Source: Saccharopolyspora_C sp040643635
Lineage (GTDB): Bacteria; Actinomycetota; Actinomycetes; Mycobacteriales; Pseudonocardiaceae
Direction: 5' to 3'
Assembly (NCBI RefSeq): GCF_040643635.1
Contig: NZ_JBEYUS010000030.1
Location: 6,344-70,343, forward strand
Length of the DNA: 64,000 nt
Part shown: positions 41,127-49,594 of the stretch, piece by piece
Layout: each line of letters begins with the position of its first letter
How positions within the stretch are numbered: the first letter of the stretch is position 1
Made by a program: the position numbers and the translations under genes
Notes under the pieces: generated by a model
The model's input: only the letters and a program-made list of their open reading frames with translations
Databases searched by the model: none
What the model was told of the DNA's origin: nothing

Positions 41127-42704
41127 GTGTCCGATTCCTCGGTGTTCGGTTCGTCGCGGTCGCCGGAGCAGACAGCGCTCCCGGTGATCCCGACGGCACT
41201 GGTCGAAGTGGACGTGGTCTCGCGGTGGCGGGACGGCGTGCCGACGGCGGTGCCGGTGTTCGACGGGGTCTCCGGGCCCGACCTGGCCGCAGCGGCCGAA
41301 CCGTGGGGAGTGGACGTCGCGCTGCTCGAAGCGCTGGGCGTGACCGCATCCGTGGGCGAGGTGCGCACGGTTCCGCTGGCCGACGGGCGGTTCGGCTGGG
41401 CCGTCGGGGCGGGCTCCGGCGAACCCGGCCACTGGCGCGCGATCGGCGCGTCGATCGCGCGGGCGGCGCGCGCCAAGCTCGGCGAAGGGGTCGCCTCGGA
41501 CGACGACCCCGCGGACCTGGGCGATGCGGCCGACGCGGAGTACGTCCAGGTGCTGCTGCCCGCGGACGCCGACGTCGAGCTCGTCTCGGCGTTGACGCTC
41601 GGGGTGTCGCTGGGCGACTACCGGTTCCGGGTGTCGGCGGAACCGGCCGCGCCGCGGATGCGCAAGGCCTTACTGGTGGTTCCCGGCGGGGCGGACGCGG
41701 ACGCGTTCCGCGTGGCCGTGGCCCGGGCGGAGGAGCTGGCCGCGGCCACCTCGCTGACCCGGGACCTCGCCAACGCACCGTCGAACGTGAAGAACCCGGC
41801 CTGGTTGGCCGGTGCGGGCACCGCGCTCGCGGGTCCGCTGCAGGGCGTCACCGCGACCGTGCGGGACGAGAAGTGGCTGGCGGACAAGGGCTTCGGCGGC
41901 CTGCTCGCCGTCGGGGGCGGCTCGGCGAGCCCGCCGCGGCTGCTGGAACTGGCGTGGCGTCCGGAAGGCGTGAAGTCCGGTCCGCACCTGGTGCTGGTCG
42001 GCAAGGGCATCACCTTCGACACCGGCGGGCTGTCGCTGAAGCCCGCCGACGGCATGCACCTGATGCGCACCGACATGGCAGGCGGTGGCGCGGTGCTCAG
42101 CGCCCTGCTGTCCATCGCCCGGCTGCGGCTGCCGGTGCGGGTGACGGCGCTGGTGCCGTCCGCGGAGAACCACGTGTCGGGCAGCAGCTACCGGCCCGGT
42201 GACGTGGTGCGGCACTACGGCGGGAAGACCACCGAGGTCGGCAACACCGACGCCGAAGGGCGCATGGTGCTCGCGGACGCGCTGGCCTACGCGGTGGACC
42301 GGCTCGAACCGGACTACCTCGTGGACGTGGCCACGCTGACCGGCGCGATGAAGGTCGCGCTCGGGCTGCGCACCGGTGGCCTGTTCAGCACCGACGAGCG
42401 GCTCGGCCGGTCGCTGCGGGAGGCGGGCGAGCGGGTCGGCGAGTCCTGGTGGCCGATGCCGCTGCTGGAGGACCACGCGGCCGACGTGCGCGGCGAGCTC
42501 GCCGACGTGCGGCAGGCGCCGCAGGGGCCGGGCGGGATCACCGCCGCGCTGTTCCTGCGCGAGTTCATCGGCGACGTGCCGTGGGCGCACCTGGACATCG
42601 CGGGCCCGGGGCGCGCGGACAAGTCCTACGACGAGGTCGTGCCGGGCGCGACCGGTTTCGCGGCCCGCACCCTCGTCGAACTGGCCGCCTCGCTGGCCGG
42701 ATGA
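41127..42704 (+). CDS. pepA: leucyl aminopeptidase (M17)
   Basis: The product is 525 residues, with an N-terminal macro-like domain and C-terminal catalytic domain. Metal ligands and signature are visible: LVLVGKGITFDTGGLSLKP core GKGITFDTGG, MRTDMAGGGAVL (Lys/Asp pairs), and the M17 hallmark NTDAEGRMVLADAL. The catalytic K and R are therefore present. It removes N-terminal residues from peptides in the cytoplasm and can bind DNA in some species. GTG 41127 is nine bases after AAGGA; a GTG at 41106 is the longer choice. It is followed by a hairpin at 42720. Confidence 0.95.
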   Translation: MSDSSVFGSSRSPEQTALPVIPTALVEVDVVSRWRDGVPTAVPVFDGVSGPDLAAAAEPWGVDVALLEALGVTASVGEVRTVPLADGRFGWAVGAGSGEPGHWRAIGASIARAARAKLGEGVASDDDPADLGDAADAEYVQVLLPADADVELVSALTLGVSLGDYRFRVSAEPAAPRMRKALLVVPGGADADAFRVAVARAEELAAATSLTRDLANAPSNVKNPAWLAGAGTALAGPLQGVTATVRDEKWLADKGFGGLLAVGGGSASPPRLLELAWRPEGVKSGPHLVLVGKGITFDTGGLSLKPADGMHLMRTDMAGGGAVLSALLSIARLRLPVRVTALVPSAENHVSGSSYRPGDVVRHYGGKTTEVGNTDAEGRMVLADALAYAVDRLEPDYLVDVATLTGAMKVALGLRTGGLFSTDERLGRSLREAGERVGESWWPMPLLEDHAADVRGELADVRQAPQGPGGITAALFLREFIGDVPWAHLDIAGPGRADKSYDEVVPGATGFAARTLVELAASLAG

Positions 42705-42719
42705 GGTAGCCGGACCGGA

Positions 42720-42755
42720 GCGATCCCGCGGTGGACCCGATCCCCGCGGGATCGC
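42720..42755. terminator. 12-bp hairpin between convergent pepA and LysR genes
   Basis: GCGATCCCGCGG (42720-42731) pairs perfectly with CCGCGGGATCGC (42744-42755). It lies seven bases from the LysR gene end, so it may serve both directions. Confidence 0.8.
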
Positions 42756-42761
42756 TGCCGT

Positions 42762-43700
42762 TCAGGGCAGGGACGTGACCGTTCCGGGCCGGGACGTGGC
42801 GTGGTCGCGGAACGCGCGCACCACCGGCGGCGGGGTGCGGCCGGCCGGCCAGGCCATCCCGACCGTGCGGTGCGCGGCCGGGGACAGCGAGATCTCCACC
42901 GTGCCCGCCACCTCGCCACCGAAGGCCCGGGGGAGCAGCGTGACGGCGAGACCGGCGGCCACCAGGCCGCGGAGGGTGCCGACCTCCTCCGCTTCCCAGC
43001 TGGGCCGCAGCGGCACCTCGGCCGCCTCGGCGAGCTCGGTGACGATGTGCCGCAACCCGTAGCCCGGGCTCATCAGCGCGAACTCCTCGGCGGCCAGCTC
43101 CGCGAGCCGCACCTCCGCGCGCTCGGCCAGCGGATGGCCGGGTGGCACCACCGCGACCAGCTCGTCGCGCGCCACCGCCACCGACCGCCACTCGGCGCCG
43201 GTCGGCAGCGGCGAGACCAGGCACAGGTCGAGCCGGCCGTCCAGGGCGCCCGCCAGCATGTCGTCCCTGGCCCCCTGCACGAGCCGGAACCGCACCCCGG
43301 GATGCCCGGCGCGGAAACCGCGGATCAGCTCCGGGACGAGGGCGCTGCCCATGGTGTGCTGGAAGCCGAGCGAGATGCGGCCGCGGTCCGGGTCCAGCTC
43401 CTCGACCACCTCGCGGCACCGGTCCGCCAGCTCCGCGTAGGCGTGCTCGGCGGCGGCCGCCAGTTGCGCCCCGGTGCGGGTGAGCCGGACACCGCGCCCC
43501 TCCTTCGTGACGACGTCGGTGCCGAGGCGGTCGGCGATCCTGGCCAGCGCGCGGCTCACCGTGGGCTGCGGGACGCCGAGCCGGGCCGCCGCGCGTGTGA
43601 GATGCCCCTCGGCGGCGACCGTGCGCAGCAGGTCCAGCGTCGGGGCGAGATCGGCGGTGAGCTGGGCGGCGTCCAGCGGCGGCTCTGATTCATGCGGCAC
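42762..43700 (-). CDS. LysR-family transcriptional regulator
   Basis: The product is 312 residues from GTG 43700, 324 from ATG 43736. The helix-turn-helix is typical (LLRTVAAEGHLTRAAARLGVPQPTVSRALARI core AARLGVPQPTVSRALA). A two-lobed effector domain follows, with FQHTMGSALVPELIRGF, DGRLDLCLVSPLP and GVGTLRGLVAAGLAVTLLPR-like text. GTG 43700 is backed by CACAAT seven bases upstream. It is divergent from the MFS gene with 63 bases between and probably activates or represses it; an ATTAAT palindrome (about 43735-43740) is the candidate binding site. Confidence 0.9.
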   Translation of the reverse strand: MPHESEPPLDAAQLTADLAPTLDLLRTVAAEGHLTRAAARLGVPQPTVSRALARIADRLGTDVVTKEGRGVRLTRTGAQLAAAAEHAYAELADRCREVVEELDPDRGRISLGFQHTMGSALVPELIRGFRAGHPGVRFRLVQGARDDMLAGALDGRLDLCLVSPLPTGAEWRSVAVARDELVAVVPPGHPLAERAEVRLAELAAEEFALMSPGYGLRHIVTELAEAAEVPLRPSWEAEEVGTLRGLVAAGLAVTLLPRAFGGEVAGTVEISLSPAAHRTVGMAWPAGRTPPPVVRAFRDHATSRPGTVTSLP

Positions 43701-43750
43701 GGCATGAATTGTGGGCCTCCGGCGCATTGGACGCATTAATTAGCTCGGCT

Positions 43751-43756
43751 TACGGT
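43751..43756 (+). promoter_or_regulatory. -10 box of leaderless MFS gene
   Basis: TACGGT lies seven bases before the GTG at 43764 in the LysR/MFS divergent promoter. Confidence 0.45.
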
Positions 43757-43763
43757 CGCCGAT

Positions 43764-44990
43764 GTGCTCACCGACGACCTGAACCGCATCCGCCGCATCA
43801 GGATCGCGCTGCTCATCGGCGCACTGGCCCTGTTCGCGCTGCTGTACGCCCCGCAACCGGTGCTGCCGCAGTTCGCCGACGCCTTCGGCCTCGCGCCCGG
43901 CACCGTGGCCCTGCTGGTCTCGGCGGGCACCCTCGGCCTGGCGATCGCGGCGATCCCGCTCGGCACCCTGTCCGAGGTGTACGGCAGGCGGCGGATCATG
44001 GTCGGCTCGCTGCTGCTCGCCGAAGCGATCGGCGTGCTGCTGCCGTTCATCGGGAACTTCCCGCTGCTGGTCGCGCTGCGGCTGGTGCAGGGCGCGGCCG
44101 TGGCGGGCATCGCCGCCGTCGCCGCCGCCTACCTCGCCGACGAGACGGGCGGGCGCGACCTCGGCACCACGATGGGCCTCTACGTCGCGGGCACCACCGT
44201 CGGCGGCATGTCCGGTCGGCTGCTCGGCGGCATCGCCGGGGACTACGCGGGGTGGGCCGGTGGGATCGCGGCCGTCGCCGTCCTCGCCGGGATCTGCACC
44301 GTCGGTTTCGTGCTGCTGCTGCCGAAGGAACGCCACCAGCGGCGGCAGGAACTGCACTGGAAGCCGCTGCTGGTCGGCGTGCGGGCCGCTGCCACCGATC
44401 CGGCGCTGCGGCCGCCGTTCCTCGTCGCCGCACTCGGCATGGGCGCGTTCGTGGCCGTCTACAACGTGCTCGGGTTCCGGCTGGTCGAACCGCCGCTGTC
44501 GGTGCCGCCCGCGCTCGCCGCGCTCGCGTTCCTGGCCTACGCGGCGGGCACCGTGACCTCCGCGGTCGCGGGCGGGCTCGCCGACCGGTGGGGGCGGCGG
44601 CCGGTGCTGCTGACCGGGCTGGGCACCGCGCTGCTGGGGCTGCTGCTGATGCTGGCCGGGAACCTGGTGGTGATCCTGGCCGGGCTCGTCGTGTTCACCG
44701 GCGGGTTCTTCGCGGCGCACTCGGTGGCCAGCGGCTGGGTGGGAGTGCTCGCGTCACCGTCGGCGCGCGGCCAGGCCTCGGCGATGTACCAGCTCGCGTA
44801 CTACGGCGGCAGCAGCGTCGGCGGCGTGGTCGGCGGCATCGCCTACGCGGCCTGGGGCTGGAACGGGATGTCGATCGTGCTCGGCTGCTCGATGCTGCTG
44901 GCCGGGCTCGCGGTGCTGCGCGGCAGGCGCGCCGAAACCGCGCGGGCGGAGCCGGTGGCGGCTCAGGCTCAGGTCGCGTCGGAGTCGTAA
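43764..44990 (+). CDS. MFS exporter, YnfM/Bcr-like
   Basis: The product is 408 residues with twelve membrane segments. The motif A-like loop PLGTLSEVYGRRRIMVGSLL core GTLSEVYGRRRIMV is in the second-third loop, and the C-terminal half repeats it as GGLADRWGRRPVLLTGLG core. It resembles YnfM-type arabinose/drug exporters of the DHA1 group. With the divergent LysR regulator it makes a classical inducible efflux pair; substrate unknown. Its last 22 bases overlap tatB on the other strand. Confidence 0.9.
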   Translation: MLTDDLNRIRRIRIALLIGALALFALLYAPQPVLPQFADAFGLAPGTVALLVSAGTLGLAIAAIPLGTLSEVYGRRRIMVGSLLLAEAIGVLLPFIGNFPLLVALRLVQGAAVAGIAAVAAAYLADETGGRDLGTTMGLYVAGTTVGGMSGRLLGGIAGDYAGWAGGIAAVAVLAGICTVGFVLLLPKERHQRRQELHWKPLLVGVRAAATDPALRPPFLVAALGMGAFVAVYNVLGFRLVEPPLSVPPALAALAFLAYAAGTVTSAVAGGLADRWGRRPVLLTGLGTALLGLLLMLAGNLVVILAGLVVFTGGFFAAHSVASGWVGVLASPSARGQASAMYQLAYYGGSSVGGVVGGIAYAAWGWNGMSIVLGCSMLLAGLAVLRGRRAETARAEPVAAQAQVASES

Positions 44991-45388
44991 GGGGGGCGCT
45001 CGCCCTGCTCCAGCGGTTGCTGCGGCTTCGGGGGCTGCGCGGCCGGGGTCGGCGGCTTCGCGGCGGTACCGCTGCCGTTCGTGCCGGTCCCGTTCCCGTT
45101 CAGCGGCGGGTCGAGCGGGTTCTCCCCGTCGAACAGGTGCTTGGTGACCGCGCTGCGCGGGTTGAAGTCGCGGATGCCGCGCAGGTCCTCCAACGGCTTG
45201 CGCAGCTCGTCGAATTCGGGGCCCAGCTCGGAGCGCAGGTGCTCCCTCGCCCCGGTGGCGTACTGCTTGACCTGCCGGATCGTCTTGCCCAGCCACGCGG
45301 CGCCCTCGGGCAACCGGTCCGGACCGAGGATGAACAGACCGACCACGATGAGGACCAGGATCTCACCCCAGCCGATGCTGTCGAACAC
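44969..45388 (-). CDS. tatB: Sec-independent translocase subunit TatB
   Basis: The product is 139 residues. It has the TatA/B-type N-terminus FDSIGWGEILVLIVVGLFILGPDRLPEGA core GWGEILVLIVVGLFILGPDRLP, an amphipathic helix, then RSELGPEFDELRKPLEDLRG core and a Pro/Gly-rich tail. The glutamate at residue 8 and GPDRLP are TatB-typical. It takes folded twin-arginine substrates to TatC. The gene order sigE-rseA-htrA-tatB is the same as in M. tuberculosis (Rv1221-Rv1224). It overlaps the MFS gene tail. Confidence 0.93.
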   Translation of the reverse strand: MFDSIGWGEILVLIVVGLFILGPDRLPEGAAWLGKTIRQVKQYATGAREHLRSELGPEFDELRKPLEDLRGIRDFNPRSAVTKHLFDGENPLDPPLNGNGTGTNGSGTAAKPPTPAAQPPKPQQPLEQGERPPYDSDAT

Positions 45389-45492
45389 CTCGGATCACCT
45401 TTCGCTCCCGTGCGTGGCGCTGCGCGCCGGACCCAGCCTACCCATCGGCCGGGGCCCGGTGGAAACGCCACTTTTCCCAGAACTGCGCGCGA

Positions 45493-47160
45493 TCAGCGCA
45501 GTGCCACGTCCAGCACCAGCTCGCGGCCCTGGCGCACCACCGTCACCGGCACGGTCTCGCCGACGCGGTGCCGATCGGTCGCCACCACCAGCTCGTCCGC
45601 GGTGCTCACCTTCCGATCGCCCACCCGGATGATCACGTCGCCTTCGGCGATGCCCGCCCCGGCCGCGGAACCGCCGTCCCGCACGTTGAGCACCTGGGCG
45701 CCGTCGGTGGTGCCGTCGTTGACGGACTTGGCGTTCACCCCGAGGTCCGCGTGCGCGGCCCGCCCGCTGCGGATCAGCTCCTGCGCGATGCGCCGCACGT
45801 CGTCGATGGGGATCGCGAAGCCCAGCCCGATCGAACCGCCCTCACCACCGGAACCGATGGTGCGGATGCCGCTGTTGATGCCGACCACCGCGCCGTTGCC
45901 GTCGACGAGCGCGCCACCCGAGTTGCCCGGGTTGATCGCCGCGTCCGTCTGGATCGCGTCCACCACCGCGTTGGTGTCGGTGCCCTCCCCGGCCAGCCGC
46001 ACCGGCCGGTGCACCGAGCTGACGATGCCGGTGGTGACCGTGCTGGCCAGTCCCAGCGGGGAGCCCACGGCGATCACCTGGTCGCCCACCGCGAGATCGG
46101 CGGAGCGGCCCAGCTGCGCCACCGTCGGGTTCGCCACCTCCACCTTGATCACGGCGAGGTCGGTCTTCACGTCCCGGCCCACGATCCGGGCGGGCACCCG
46201 GCTGCCGTCGCTGAACACCGCGGACACCGTCGCGCCCGGCGTGTCCGCGGCCATCGACACCACGTGGTTGTTCGTGACGATGTAGCCGTCGCCGTCGATG
46301 ACCACCCCGGAGCCGCTGCCGCCCTGCGCACCGACGTGCACCTCGACCGAGACCACGGCAGGCACGATGCGGCGGGCCACGGCGGACACGCCGCCGCTGG
46401 GCCGGTCCACACCCGGCTGCACCTCGGCGAGCGTCACGTCCGGGTTGGTCAGCGGGTTGCCCTCCTCGGCGGTGATCCGCCCGACGAAGCCGCCGATCCC
46501 GGCCAGCAGCACGGCGACCCCGGCCAGCGCGGCCAGCGAGCGCGGCCGCACCCGGCGGCCGAACAGCACTTCGCGGGCGCTCAGCAGCGGACCCGGCCCG
46601 GGCTCGGGCGAAGGTTCGGGGGCGGCCTCGGACACCGCGGGCGGGCCGATCACGGAGCTCGCCGACGGGTTGCGCCACGGGTCCTGGTCGCCGCGGTCGT
46701 TCCAGAACGTGGCGGGCTCGTCAGCGGCGGGCGCGGGCGCGGTCTCCCCGGGCTCGCGCTGCAGCGATTCGGGCGTGCCCTGCGGGCGGCCGAACGCCTT
46801 GACCAGCGCATCGGGTGGGGGAGGGGCCTGCTCGACGCCGGGCGCGCGGCGGTCGTTCCCGGTCTGGAAGCTGCCGGAGACGCCGTCGGGCCTGCCGAAG
46901 GCGGCGGCCTGCGCGGGGTCGACCTCGGGGTGCCGGGGCGGTGCGGGCTGCTGCGGAGCGGGTGGCGCGTCCTGGTCCGGGCGGGAGAAGTCCTCGGCGG
47001 GCACGCCGCGGGCGGGAGCGGCCGAACCCGGCTGCCACGGGTGCACCGCTTCGCCGTCCGGCGCGGGCGGAACCTGGTGGCGCTGGTCGTCGTGCGGCCG
47101 AGCCTCGTCGGGCCGCACCGGATCGGCCTCCTGCGCGGGTTTCCTCGGCTGCTCGCTCAT
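45493..47160 (-). CDS. htrA: HtrA/DegP-type membrane serine protease
   Basis: The product is 555 residues. A long disordered, Pro/Ala/Glu-rich cytoplasmic N-terminus (about 215 residues) is followed by one membrane segment, a trypsin-like domain with His in IVTNNHVVSMA, Asp in VKTDLAVIKVE and Ser in GNSGGALVDGN, and a C-terminal PDZ domain (AGIAEGDVIIRVGDRKV). It degrades or refolds damaged extracytoplasmic proteins. ATG 47160 follows GGGGAG. It lies downstream of rseA and sigE, likely as a SigE target and possible anti-sigma sheddase; the 140-base gap to rseA could hold its own promoter. Confidence 0.93.
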   Translation of the reverse strand: MSEQPRKPAQEADPVRPDEARPHDDQRHQVPPAPDGEAVHPWQPGSAAPARGVPAEDFSRPDQDAPPAPQQPAPPRHPEVDPAQAAAFGRPDGVSGSFQTGNDRRAPGVEQAPPPPDALVKAFGRPQGTPESLQREPGETAPAPAADEPATFWNDRGDQDPWRNPSASSVIGPPAVSEAAPEPSPEPGPGPLLSAREVLFGRRVRPRSLAALAGVAVLLAGIGGFVGRITAEEGNPLTNPDVTLAEVQPGVDRPSGGVSAVARRIVPAVVSVEVHVGAQGGSGSGVVIDGDGYIVTNNHVVSMAADTPGATVSAVFSDGSRVPARIVGRDVKTDLAVIKVEVANPTVAQLGRSADLAVGDQVIAVGSPLGLASTVTTGIVSSVHRPVRLAGEGTDTNAVVDAIQTDAAINPGNSGGALVDGNGAVVGINSGIRTIGSGGEGGSIGLGFAIPIDDVRRIAQELIRSGRAAHADLGVNAKSVNDGTTDGAQVLNVRDGGSAAGAGIAEGDVIIRVGDRKVSTADELVVATDRHRVGETVPVTVVRQGRELVLDVALR

Positions 47161-47300
47161 CGCTCCCCGGGCCTGCGAAGTCGTCGACACATCGGCGATG
47201 CGAGTGGATCACACGTGGGTGATCGCCCGCGCACCGGTACGTCCCCATCCTGCCCAGCACCAGGTGAAGTCCGCGTAGGCGCCGGGCGGTGGCCCGATGA

Positions 47301-48047
47301 TCAGGGCTGCGTGGAGGCGGAGACCAGCGGCGCGTCGGGCGGCGTGAACGGGGCTTCGGCACCCGGCGCCGCGCCCGAAGTGGGGGCCGGCGAGGTGGCG
47401 GACGTCGGTGCCGCCGAGGTCGGCGTCCGAGGCTCGTCCAGCCGCGCCGAAGCGGGGATCAGAGCCGAGTCGTAGGCCTCGCCGGGCAGCGGCAGCGGCG
47501 GACCCGCGTCGGTCGGCGGGAGCTGGTCGTCCGGGATGCTCACCAGCGCCAAGGCGCCGAGCACCAGCCCGGAGAACACCACGCCCGCACCCGCTCGCCT
47601 GCCGCGCCCACCACGCGGTTCCTCGGACTGCGCCGAGCCGAGCGGCGTGCTCGACCCCATCGGCTGCCTGCCGCCGCCGAGGGGAGTGCTGGAACCGAGC
47701 GCCGCGCCGGAACCGAACCGGCCCGGTCGTGCGCCCGGGTTGATCGCGACGAGCTGCCCCTCTTCGGTCAGCGCCAGCCCGTCGGGCTGGGCGGGGAGTT
47801 CGGCGCTCGACGGGATCGACTGCAGCGCTTGCAGGAGCCCGGCGGACATCGACGGGCAGGATGCGGAGCGCACCGCCGCCCGTGCCTGCCGCTGGGCGGT
47901 GGCCTCGGCCGCGCACGCCGGGCACCTGGCGAGGTGGGCGGCCGCGCGGTCGTGGGCGTTGGCGGTGAGCTCCCCGTCCACGAATGCCACGAGCGCGTCC
48001 AGTGCGAGGTGCTGTTCGGACAGCCCCCACCCTCGCCGAGCCGTCAT
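47301..48047 (-). CDS. rseA: zinc-type anti-sigma-E factor RseA
   Basis: The product is 248 residues. Residues 1-90 form the ZAS anti-sigma domain: ALDALVAFVDGELTANAHDRAA with the zinc motif HLARCPAC (HxxxCxxC). A linker contains two GSSTPLG copies, followed by one hydrophobic segment (AGAGVVFSGLVLGALALVSI core) at about residues 150-170 and an extracytoplasmic Pro/Ala/Thr-rich tail. It begins in an ATGA overlap with sigE, so it is made in step with SigE. As far as I recall mycobacterial RseA is shorter and lacks a membrane segment; this one looks membrane-spanning. Confidence 0.88.
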   Translation of the reverse strand: MTARRGWGLSEQHLALDALVAFVDGELTANAHDRAAAHLARCPACAAEATAQRQARAAVRSASCPSMSAGLLQALQSIPSSAELPAQPDGLALTEEGQLVAINPGARPGRFGSGAALGSSTPLGGGRQPMGSSTPLGSAQSEEPRGGRGRRAGAGVVFSGLVLGALALVSIPDDQLPPTDAGPPLPLPGEAYDSALIPASARLDEPRTPTSAAPTSATSPAPTSGAAPGAEAPFTPPDAPLVSASTQP

Positions 48048-48679
48048 GCCGAGTCCTCCCGAGCCTGCTCCCGCCTGGCTTCCAACGTGGCCTTCAACAT
48101 CTGCCTGCCGCGGTGGATCCTGCTGCGCACAGTACCGAGCTTCACCCCGAGGGTGGTGCCGATCTCCTCGTACGACAGCCCTTCCACGTCGCACAGGACC
48201 ACGGCCGCGCGGAACTCCGGCGGCACCTCGTCCAGCGCTGCCTGCAGGTCCGGGTCCAGGTGCGTGTCGTAGAACACCTGCTCGGGGCTGGGGCCGGTGC
48301 TGGGCAGCCGGTCGGTGTCCTCGGGCAGGCCTTCCATGCGCAGCCGGGAGCGGCGCCGGGCCATGTCCAGGAACAGGTTCGTGGTGATCCGGTGCAGCCA
48401 GCCCTCGAAGGTGCCGGGCTTGTAGGACGCCAGCGAGCGGAAGACGCGGATGAACGTCTCCTGCGTGAGGTCCTCGGCGTCGTGCTGGTTGCCGGTGAGC
48501 CGGTACGCCAGCCGGTACACCCGGTCGGCGTGCTCCCGGACCACCTCGTCCCAGGACGGCGGCGTCCACGTCGCCTCCGCGACGGGTGCGGTGGCGACGG
48601 CGTGCTGGTCGGCTCGAACGGCCGGACTCATCGACTGTGTTGGCATCGGACGAGAAGCCACCTCCTGCGGCGTGTGCAT
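48044..48679 (-). CDS. sigE: ECF sigma factor SigE
   Basis: The product is 211 residues from ATG 48679 (200 from ATG 48646, 195 from 48631). Sigma region 2 is DRVYRLAYRLTGNQHDAEDLTQETF core LTGNQHDAEDLTQETF and FEGWLHRI; region 4 is PPEFRAAVVLCDVEGLSYEEI core and GTTLGVKLGTVRSRIHRG core. It directs cell-envelope stress transcription and is held by RseA. ATG 48679 has no Shine-Dalgarno but sits six bases after the -10 CGTT of an ECF promoter, so an autoregulated leaderless mRNA would start there. ATG 48646 has AGGAGG 14 bases upstream, which is too far. Different starts from different promoters have been described for M. tuberculosis sigE. Confidence 0.93.
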   Translation of the reverse strand: MHTPQEVASRPMPTQSMSPAVRADQHAVATAPVAEATWTPPSWDEVVREHADRVYRLAYRLTGNQHDAEDLTQETFIRVFRSLASYKPGTFEGWLHRITTNLFLDMARRRSRLRMEGLPEDTDRLPSTGPSPEQVFYDTHLDPDLQAALDEVPPEFRAAVVLCDVEGLSYEEIGTTLGVKLGTVRSRIHRGRQMLKATLEARREQAREDSA

Positions 48680-48685
48680 CCGGGG

Positions 48686-48711
48686 AACGAACGCGATCGC
48701 CGGTTTGTTCC
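48686..48711 (-). promoter_or_regulatory. SigE-type autoregulatory promoter
   Basis: On the minus strand GGAAC (48707-48711) is followed by 17 bases and CGTT (48686-48689), the consensus of ECF group promoters such as SigE. Six bases further on is the ATG at 48679. This is the expected self-activation site. Confidence 0.65.
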
Positions 48712-48838
48712 CCGGCCGAGGCCGGGCGGGGCCGGTGGGGCGCGCGTTCCGCGTGCTGCCCTCGTTGCGGGGAGCGGCGGTCCGCTCCCGGTCGCAACCC
48801 ACTCTCGCGCGCGCTCGTGAGGGACGGATGAAAAGGCC

Positions 48839-48862
48839 CTGAGAGCAGCCTGAGAACCTGAC
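48839..48862. promoter_or_regulatory. CTGAG pair at 11-bp spacing upstream of sigE
   Basis: CTGAG occurs at 48839 and 48850, followed by CTGAC at 48858. The 11-bp spacing equals that before the two-component operon and lpqW. It lies about 130-150 bases beyond the ECF promoter, where a second, regulator-controlled sigE promoter could be. In mycobacteria sigE is known to be under the response regulator MprA. Confidence 0.55.
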
Positions 48863-48951
48863 GTTCACCTGATCGGCCCAAGATCGGACGTGATACCGGA
48901 AACAGCCGTCTAACGATGTGCCGAACAGGGGCAACCGAACCGCCCGCTGAA

Positions 48952-48957
48952 GATAAT
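48952..48957 (+). promoter_or_regulatory. -10 box of O-methyltransferase gene
   Basis: GATAAT, close to consensus TATAAT, lies ten bases before GTG 48968, giving an mRNA leader of only a few bases. Confidence 0.55.
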
Positions 48958-48967
48958 CTTGCGCCTC

Positions 48968-49594
48968 GTGATACCCGAGACGTCGATCGGCACCGGTCCC
49001 CTGGACCGGCCGGGCAGCATGCTCGGCGACGCCCGCGGATCCATCGGGCAGGCGGCCGACCCAGCGGAAGAGTCCATCGACGCGTCCGCGGGCGCCGCGC
49101 TGCGCTTCCTGGCGACCGTGCTGCGCGCGAAATCCGTCGTCGAGATCGGCTCCGGCACGGGCGCCTCGGCGAGCTGGCTGCTCCGCGGCATGGTGCCCGA
49201 GGGGGTGTTGACCTCGATCGACATCGACGCCGCCGCGCAGCACATCGCGCGCGAGGCGCTGCGGGCCGAAGGCGTGCCCCGCTCCCGCACCCGGTTCATC
49301 GCCGGGCTGGCCGAGCGGGTGCTGCCCAAGCTCACCGAGGGCGCCTACGACCTGGTGTTCGTCGATGCGATGCCCACCAAGTACCCGGTGTTCCTCGAAC
49401 TCGGCGCGCCGCTGCTGCGCCCGGGCGGGGCCATCGTGTTCGCCGGGCCGGTCGACGCCGCGCAGCGGCAGGAGCCGCGCGCCCAGGCGCTGCGCGAGCT
49501 GACCAGGGCCGTGCGCGCGGACGAATCGCTGGTGCCGGTCGCGCTGCCCGTCGGCGACGGCCTGCTGGCCATCGCCCGCACCGAACAGCAGTGA
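48968..49594 (+). CDS. O-methyltransferase (Rv1220c-like)
   Basis: The product is 208 residues, a class I SAM-dependent methyltransferase of the catechol-type (methyltransf_3/24) family. Motif I is VVEIGSGTGASASWLL, motif post-I SIDIDAAAQHIAREAL core SIDIDAA, and YDLVFVDAMPTKY is the metal- and substrate-binding region. Gene position divergent from sigE matches Rv1220c. Substrate unknown. GTG 48968 is preferred over TTG 48959. The gene is followed by a tandem 17-bp repeat. Confidence 0.88.
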   Translation: MIPETSIGTGPLDRPGSMLGDARGSIGQAADPAEESIDASAGAALRFLATVLRAKSVVEIGSGTGASASWLLRGMVPEGVLTSIDIDAAAQHIAREALRAEGVPRSRTRFIAGLAERVLPKLTEGAYDLVFVDAMPTKYPVFLELGAPLLRPGGAIVFAGPVDAAQRQEPRAQALRELTRAVRADESLVPVALPVGDGLLAIARTEQQ

